Positions 5,934 through 8,810 of a stretch of DNA of 8,810 nt are shown piece after piece. The DNA is from an uncultured Verrucomicrobiota bacterium (lineage in GTDB: Bacteria; Verrucomicrobiota; Kiritimatiellia; RFP12; UBA1067). The stretch covers positions 1-8,810 of the forward strand of contig CALZAJ010000059.1 of assembly GCA_945613785.1 (NCBI GenBank), read 5' to 3'. Under the pieces are notes generated by a model. It made no database searches. It saw nothing but the letters and a program-made list of their open reading frames with translations, and was not told where the DNA came from. A program made the translations under genes and the position numbers. Each line of letters opens with the position of its first letter. The stretch's first letter is position 1.

Positions 5934-8525
5934 ATGTCGAAGGAATCGGTAGTCCGTAATAACGTCCTGAAATGGTTGGTCCTGGTATTGTTGGCCGCGT
6001 TGTCGTGGCACGTCACGATGCCTGCAAAGGACAAGGTTCGTTTGGGTCTTGACCTGAAGGGCGGCACGTCCTTCACGTTGGGCGTCGACGTCGATCGTCT
6101 CCGTGAGAATATTCTCGCGAGCGACGAGAAGTACGCGAACGACGAGGCGTTGGCCGAGGAGAAGGTGAAGGAGACGCTTCGGAACTGCGACGAGCGCATC
6201 GCCAGCGTCATCCGCAAGCGTGTTGACGCGATGGGCACCAACGAGCCCGTCATTCAGTCTCTCCCGAAGAAGCACCAGCTGCTCGTTCAGCTGCCGGGTG
6301 CCGATGAAAAGCTTCGCAAGCAAGCGAAGGCCCGTCTTCAGGACATGGCGTTCCTCGAGTTCCGTCTCACCCACCCGGATGACGAGAAGCTGATTGAGAA
6401 GCTCATGAACCTCAAGGACGATCCGGAAGGTTATGAGAAGGTCGGCCGTGTCGGCTACAAGCGGAAGCCCGCTGCCGAGTTCCAGCAGATCTCCCAGCTT
6501 CCGGGGCATGCGGCCCGCGTCGCTGGCTTCCACGCGCCGGACGCTCGTTACTGCCTCATGCTCGAGCAGCCCGACAAGGAGGGCATCTATCGTCCTCACT
6601 TCGTCTCGCGCGCCCGTCCTGGTTCCGACGTCACGGGTGCTGACCTTGAGTCCGCCTATGTCGAGAGCGATCCGATCAAGGGCGGTTGCAAGGTTGCCTT
6701 CCGCTTCAACTCCGAAGGCGGCGCCAAGTTCTCCGAGCTGACCCGCAACTACAAGCCGCACGGTCTCAAGAACCGCAGCGACCGCGGTCGTTGCCTCGCG
6801 ATCATTCTCGACGGCATGCTCATTTCCGCACCGGTGATCAAGGATGAGATCGGCTCCTCCGGCGTCATCGAAGGCAAGTTCGACCTCGAAGAGGCGAAGA
6901 AGCTGGCGGCCGACCTCAACGCGGGTGCGTTGCCGGCTCCGCTCAAGATCATGGCAGAGTCCTCCGTTGCTCCGACGGTTGGCGAGGACGCGATCAAGTC
7001 CGGCATCTGGGCCGCGGGCATCGGCTTCGCGCTCGTCGCGCTTTTCATGTTCCTCTATTACCGCTTCACCGGTCTGGTGGCGGACATCGCGCTCTTCCTC
7101 GATGTCGTCCTTCTCCCGTCCGCGCTCATCATCGTCGCCAACATTCTCGGCGTCTTCGCGCAGGACCAGGCGATGGGCGGCGGCGGAACGCTCGTGCTCC
7201 CCGTTCTCACGATGCCCGGCATCGCGGGTCTTGTCCTGACGCTCGGCATGGCGGTCGACGCGAACGTGCTCATCTTCGAGCGCATCCGTGAAGAGTTCGC
7301 CCGCAAGGTCGAGGCTGGCATTGCGATCAAGAACGGCTACGGCCGCGCCTTCACGGCGATCTTCGACTCGAATCTCACGACGATCATCACGGGCATCATC
7401 CTCTTCGTCGTCGGTACGGGCCCGGTCCGTGGCTTCGCGATTACGCTCACCGCGGGTGTCGTCATCTCGATGTTCACCGCAATCGTCGCGACGCGTCTCG
7501 TCTTCGACCATATGGTCAAGCCCGAGAGCACCAAGCCGTTCTCGATGATGCAGTTCTTCAAGGCCCCGAACTTCGACTTCATGAAGTACGGCAACAAAAC
7601 GCTGCTCGCTTCGGCGATCATCATCGTGGTTTCGCTCGGCATCTTCGGCATCCGCCTCGCCAAGAACCCGGCGAGCGTCCTCTCCGTCGACCTCACGGGC
7701 GGTACTTCGATCGTCTACAACCTCACGCAGGATGAGGCGAAGCAGCCGTCCGTCGGCGACATCCGAGCGACGCTCGATGCGTTTGACAACGCGACGGTCA
7801 TTCAGTACCAGCGCGGTGTCGGCAATGCGACGCTCCTCGTCAAGACGGGTGAGTCCGCCGAGACCGAGAAGGGCAAGGTGTTGCCTGACCGCAACGTCGG
7901 CGCCTACGTCACCAAGCTGCTCACCGAGCGCTTCCCGGAGGCTCAGATCTCCGAGGCGAGCGTCGAGGAAGTCGGTTCCGTCGTCGGCGAGGACCTCAAG
8001 AAGTCCGGCACGAAGGCCGTTCTCTTCTCGCTCGTCGCGATCCTGATTTACGTCGGCTTCCGCTTCCGCTTCGGCTTCGGTCTTGGCGGTCTCGTCGCGC
8101 TGGCTCACGACGCGCTCATCTCGCTCGGTCTCTTCTCGCTCTGCGGCCGTCAGGTCTCGCTGATCGTGATCACCGCGCTGCTGACGATCATCGGTTACTC
8201 GATCAACGACACGGTCGTCGTGTTCGACCGTATCCGCGAGCAGGCCAGCCGCGATGGCCGTACGGACTTCAAGGCCCTCTGCAACCAGGCCATCAACGCG
8301 TGCCTTGGCCGCACGGTCATCACGTCCGTGACGACGTTCTTCGCGGTTGCGGCGCTCTTCGCGTTCGGCGACGGTTCGATCTACGATTTCGCGCTGACGA
8401 TGCTCTTCGGCGTGATCGCGGGTACGTACTCCTCGATCTTCATCGCGACTCCGATCATGTGCTGGTGGTATCGCGGCAAGCGTCCTGAGTTCGAGGACTC
8501 GGCGAAGGAAGAGGCCGAGGCCTGA
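5934..8525 (+). CDS. secDF: Fused protein-export membrane protein SecDF
   Basis: This single 863-residue chain joins SecD and SecF, the proton-driven accessory of the Sec translocon that pulls exported proteins across the inner membrane. SecD half: first transmembrane helix about 11-28, LGLDLKGGTSF (37-47), a large periplasmic region to about 350, five helices (about 355-525), and the conserved GMAVDANVLIFERIREE (438-454) carrying D442. SecF half: helix about 556-574, VDLTGGTSIVY (585-595) where most SecF proteins have DFTGG, a periplasmic loop to about 690, then five helices with GYSINDTVVVFDRIRE (754-769), including D759 and R767, equivalents of residues needed for proton-coupled transport. 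The total is twelve predicted helices. Strong C-ending codon bias suggests high expression and leaves a long spurious frame open on the opposite strand. No yajC lies directly upstream, and a strong terminator follows. Confidence 0.97.
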   Translation: MSKESVVRNNVLKWLVLVLLAALSWHVTMPAKDKVRLGLDLKGGTSFTLGVDVDRLRENILASDEKYANDEALAEEKVKETLRNCDERIASVIRKRVDAMGTNEPVIQSLPKKHQLLVQLPGADEKLRKQAKARLQDMAFLEFRLTHPDDEKLIEKLMNLKDDPEGYEKVGRVGYKRKPAAEFQQISQLPGHAARVAGFHAPDARYCLMLEQPDKEGIYRPHFVSRARPGSDVTGADLESAYVESDPIKGGCKVAFRFNSEGGAKFSELTRNYKPHGLKNRSDRGRCLAIILDGMLISAPVIKDEIGSSGVIEGKFDLEEAKKLAADLNAGALPAPLKIMAESSVAPTVGEDAIKSGIWAAGIGFALVALFMFLYYRFTGLVADIALFLDVVLLPSALIIVANILGVFAQDQAMGGGGTLVLPVLTMPGIAGLVLTLGMAVDANVLIFERIREEFARKVEAGIAIKNGYGRAFTAIFDSNLTTIITGIILFVVGTGPVRGFAITLTAGVVISMFTAIVATRLVFDHMVKPESTKPFSMMQFFKAPNFDFMKYGNKTLLASAIIIVVSLGIFGIRLAKNPASVLSVDLTGGTSIVYNLTQDEAKQPSVGDIRATLDAFDNATVIQYQRGVGNATLLVKTGESAETEKGKVLPDRNVGAYVTKLLTERFPEAQISEASVEEVGSVVGEDLKKSGTKAVLFSLVAILIYVGFRFRFGFGLGGLVALAHDALISLGLFSLCGRQVSLIVITALLTIIGYSINDTVVVFDRIREQASRDGRTDFKALCNQAINACLGRTVITSVTTFFAVAALFAFGDGSIYDFALTMLFGVIAGTYSSIFIATPIMCWWYRGKRPEFEDSAKEEAEA

Positions 8526-8540
8526 ATCGAGGCATAAGAG

Positions 8541-8581
8541 AAAAGGAATCAACCCGTTTCGGGTTGATTCCTTTTGTTTTT
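8541..8581 (+). terminator. Intrinsic terminator after secDF
   Basis: A perfect 16-bp inverted repeat (8541-8556 with 8560-8575) with a 3-base TTT loop is followed by a T-rich tail (8572-8581, one G interruption). The left arm starts with AAAA, so on the minus strand the hairpin would also end in TTTT and could work in both directions. It begins 16 bases after the secDF stop and separates secDF from prfB. Confidence 0.93.
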
Positions 8582-8606
8582 GAAAGAACGTTTCAGAGGG
8601 ATTGGG

Positions 8607-8611
8607 AGGAG
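8607..8611 (+). promoter_or_regulatory. Ribosome-binding site for prfB
   Basis: AGGAG, within GGGAGGAGAG, lies 5 bases before the ATG at 8617. It is among the strongest Shine-Dalgarno sequences in the window and defines the start of prfB. Confidence 0.75.
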
Positions 8612-8616
8612 AGAAG

Positions 8617-8810
8617 ATGGCAGAGGAAGTGAAGGCCAAGCTGCTGGAGGTTGAAGAGGTCCGTCAGCGCATCGAGGATTTGAAGCGGCGCGTCGGTGAG
8701 ATGGCCGATTACATTAAGATCGACGAGCGTCGGACGAAGCTGGCGGGTCTTGAGGAGCAGCAGGCGCAGGGCGATTTCTGGAACAACCAGTCGAAGGCCC
8801 GTGAGGTCAT
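8617..8810 (+). CDS. prfB: Peptide chain release factor 2, 5' part (cut by window end)
   Basis: The first 64 codons are visible. The product should be release factor 2, which recognises UGA and UAA stop codons and triggers peptide release on the ribosome. The N-terminal helical domain is recognisable: a charged coiled-coil-like start, then DERRTKLAGLEEQQAQGD (36-53) and FWNNQSKAREV (54-64), matching the family pattern of a helix followed by (D/F)W-(N/D)-(D/N)...A. The catalytic GGQ and the stop-codon-reading SPF motifs lie beyond the window. In many bacteria prfB has an in-frame TGA near codon 26 that needs a +1 frameshift; here the corresponding stretch (around residues 30-36) reads straight through. 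No clear promoter is visible in the 35 bases between the terminator and the start. Release factor 1 is less likely because its N-terminus lacks the FWNN-type motif. Confidence 0.87.
   Translation, partial: MAEEVKAKLLEVEEVRQRIEDLKRRVGEMADYIKIDERRTKLAGLEEQQAQGDFWNNQSKAREV

Noticed and set aside
5886..8639. A 917-codon open frame on the minus strand opposite secDF
   Set aside because: The product is a low-complexity string rich in R, D, E and A with no domain, and it mirrors secDF exactly. It stays open because secDF's strong C/G-ending codon bias removes antisense stops. SecDF is a certain gene on the other strand.
1..8810. CRISPR array, tRNA, rRNA, insertion sequence or phage genes
   Set aside because: No regularly spaced repeats, cloverleaf-like sequences, transposase-like proteins or terminal inverted repeats were seen on either strand.

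Overview
The window is a gene-dense, moderately high-G+C bacterial chromosome segment with every real gene on the + strand and no gap longer than about 95 bases. It encodes an Mla-type (MCE) lipid transporter and a single-chain SecD-SecF fusion, which points to a diderm (outer-membrane) bacterium. The fused SecDF, the MlaEFD set without mlaC/mlaB, and a DUF1570-like HExxH protein would fit the PVC group (Verrucomicrobiota, Kiritimatiellota, Planctomycetota). That placement is an inference from gene content, not something the sequence proves.

Bases 12-5112 hold five genes that look like one transcription unit: an MlaE-type permease, an MlaF-type ATPase, an MlaD/MCE-domain protein, a predicted secreted or membrane-anchored HExxH protein of unknown function, and a glutamyl-Q tRNA(Asp) synthetase (GluQ-RS). 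The last four are linked by overlaps (4, 4 and 28 bases), which suggests translational coupling. The first three genes should form an inner-membrane lipid transporter. The HExxH protein is a candidate new periplasmic partner. The GluQ-RS looks like a tRNA-modification enzyme along for the ride, and it carries an odd C-rich, proline-coding insert.

Bases 5133-5894 encode undecaprenyl-diphosphate phosphatase UppP, and 5934-8525 encode the fused SecDF. Each is preceded by a perfect TATAAT that overlaps the TAA stop codon of the gene before it, so each probably has its own promoter. A strong intrinsic terminator (perfect 16-bp stem plus T-rich tail) follows secDF at 8541-8581. The window ends inside the 5' part of prfB (release factor 2, from 8617), which in this stretch reads through without the classical programmed frameshift.

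The genes share an envelope theme: lipid trafficking (Mla), lipid-carrier recycling for peptidoglycan (UppP) and protein export (SecDF). Two translation-related genes (gluQ, prfB) are mixed in. I found no tRNA, rRNA, CRISPR array, insertion sequence or phage gene. The least conventional pieces are the HExxH gene in the mla operon, the C-rich insert in gluQ and the stop-codon/-10 overlaps. None of them amounts to a clear new system on sequence alone.
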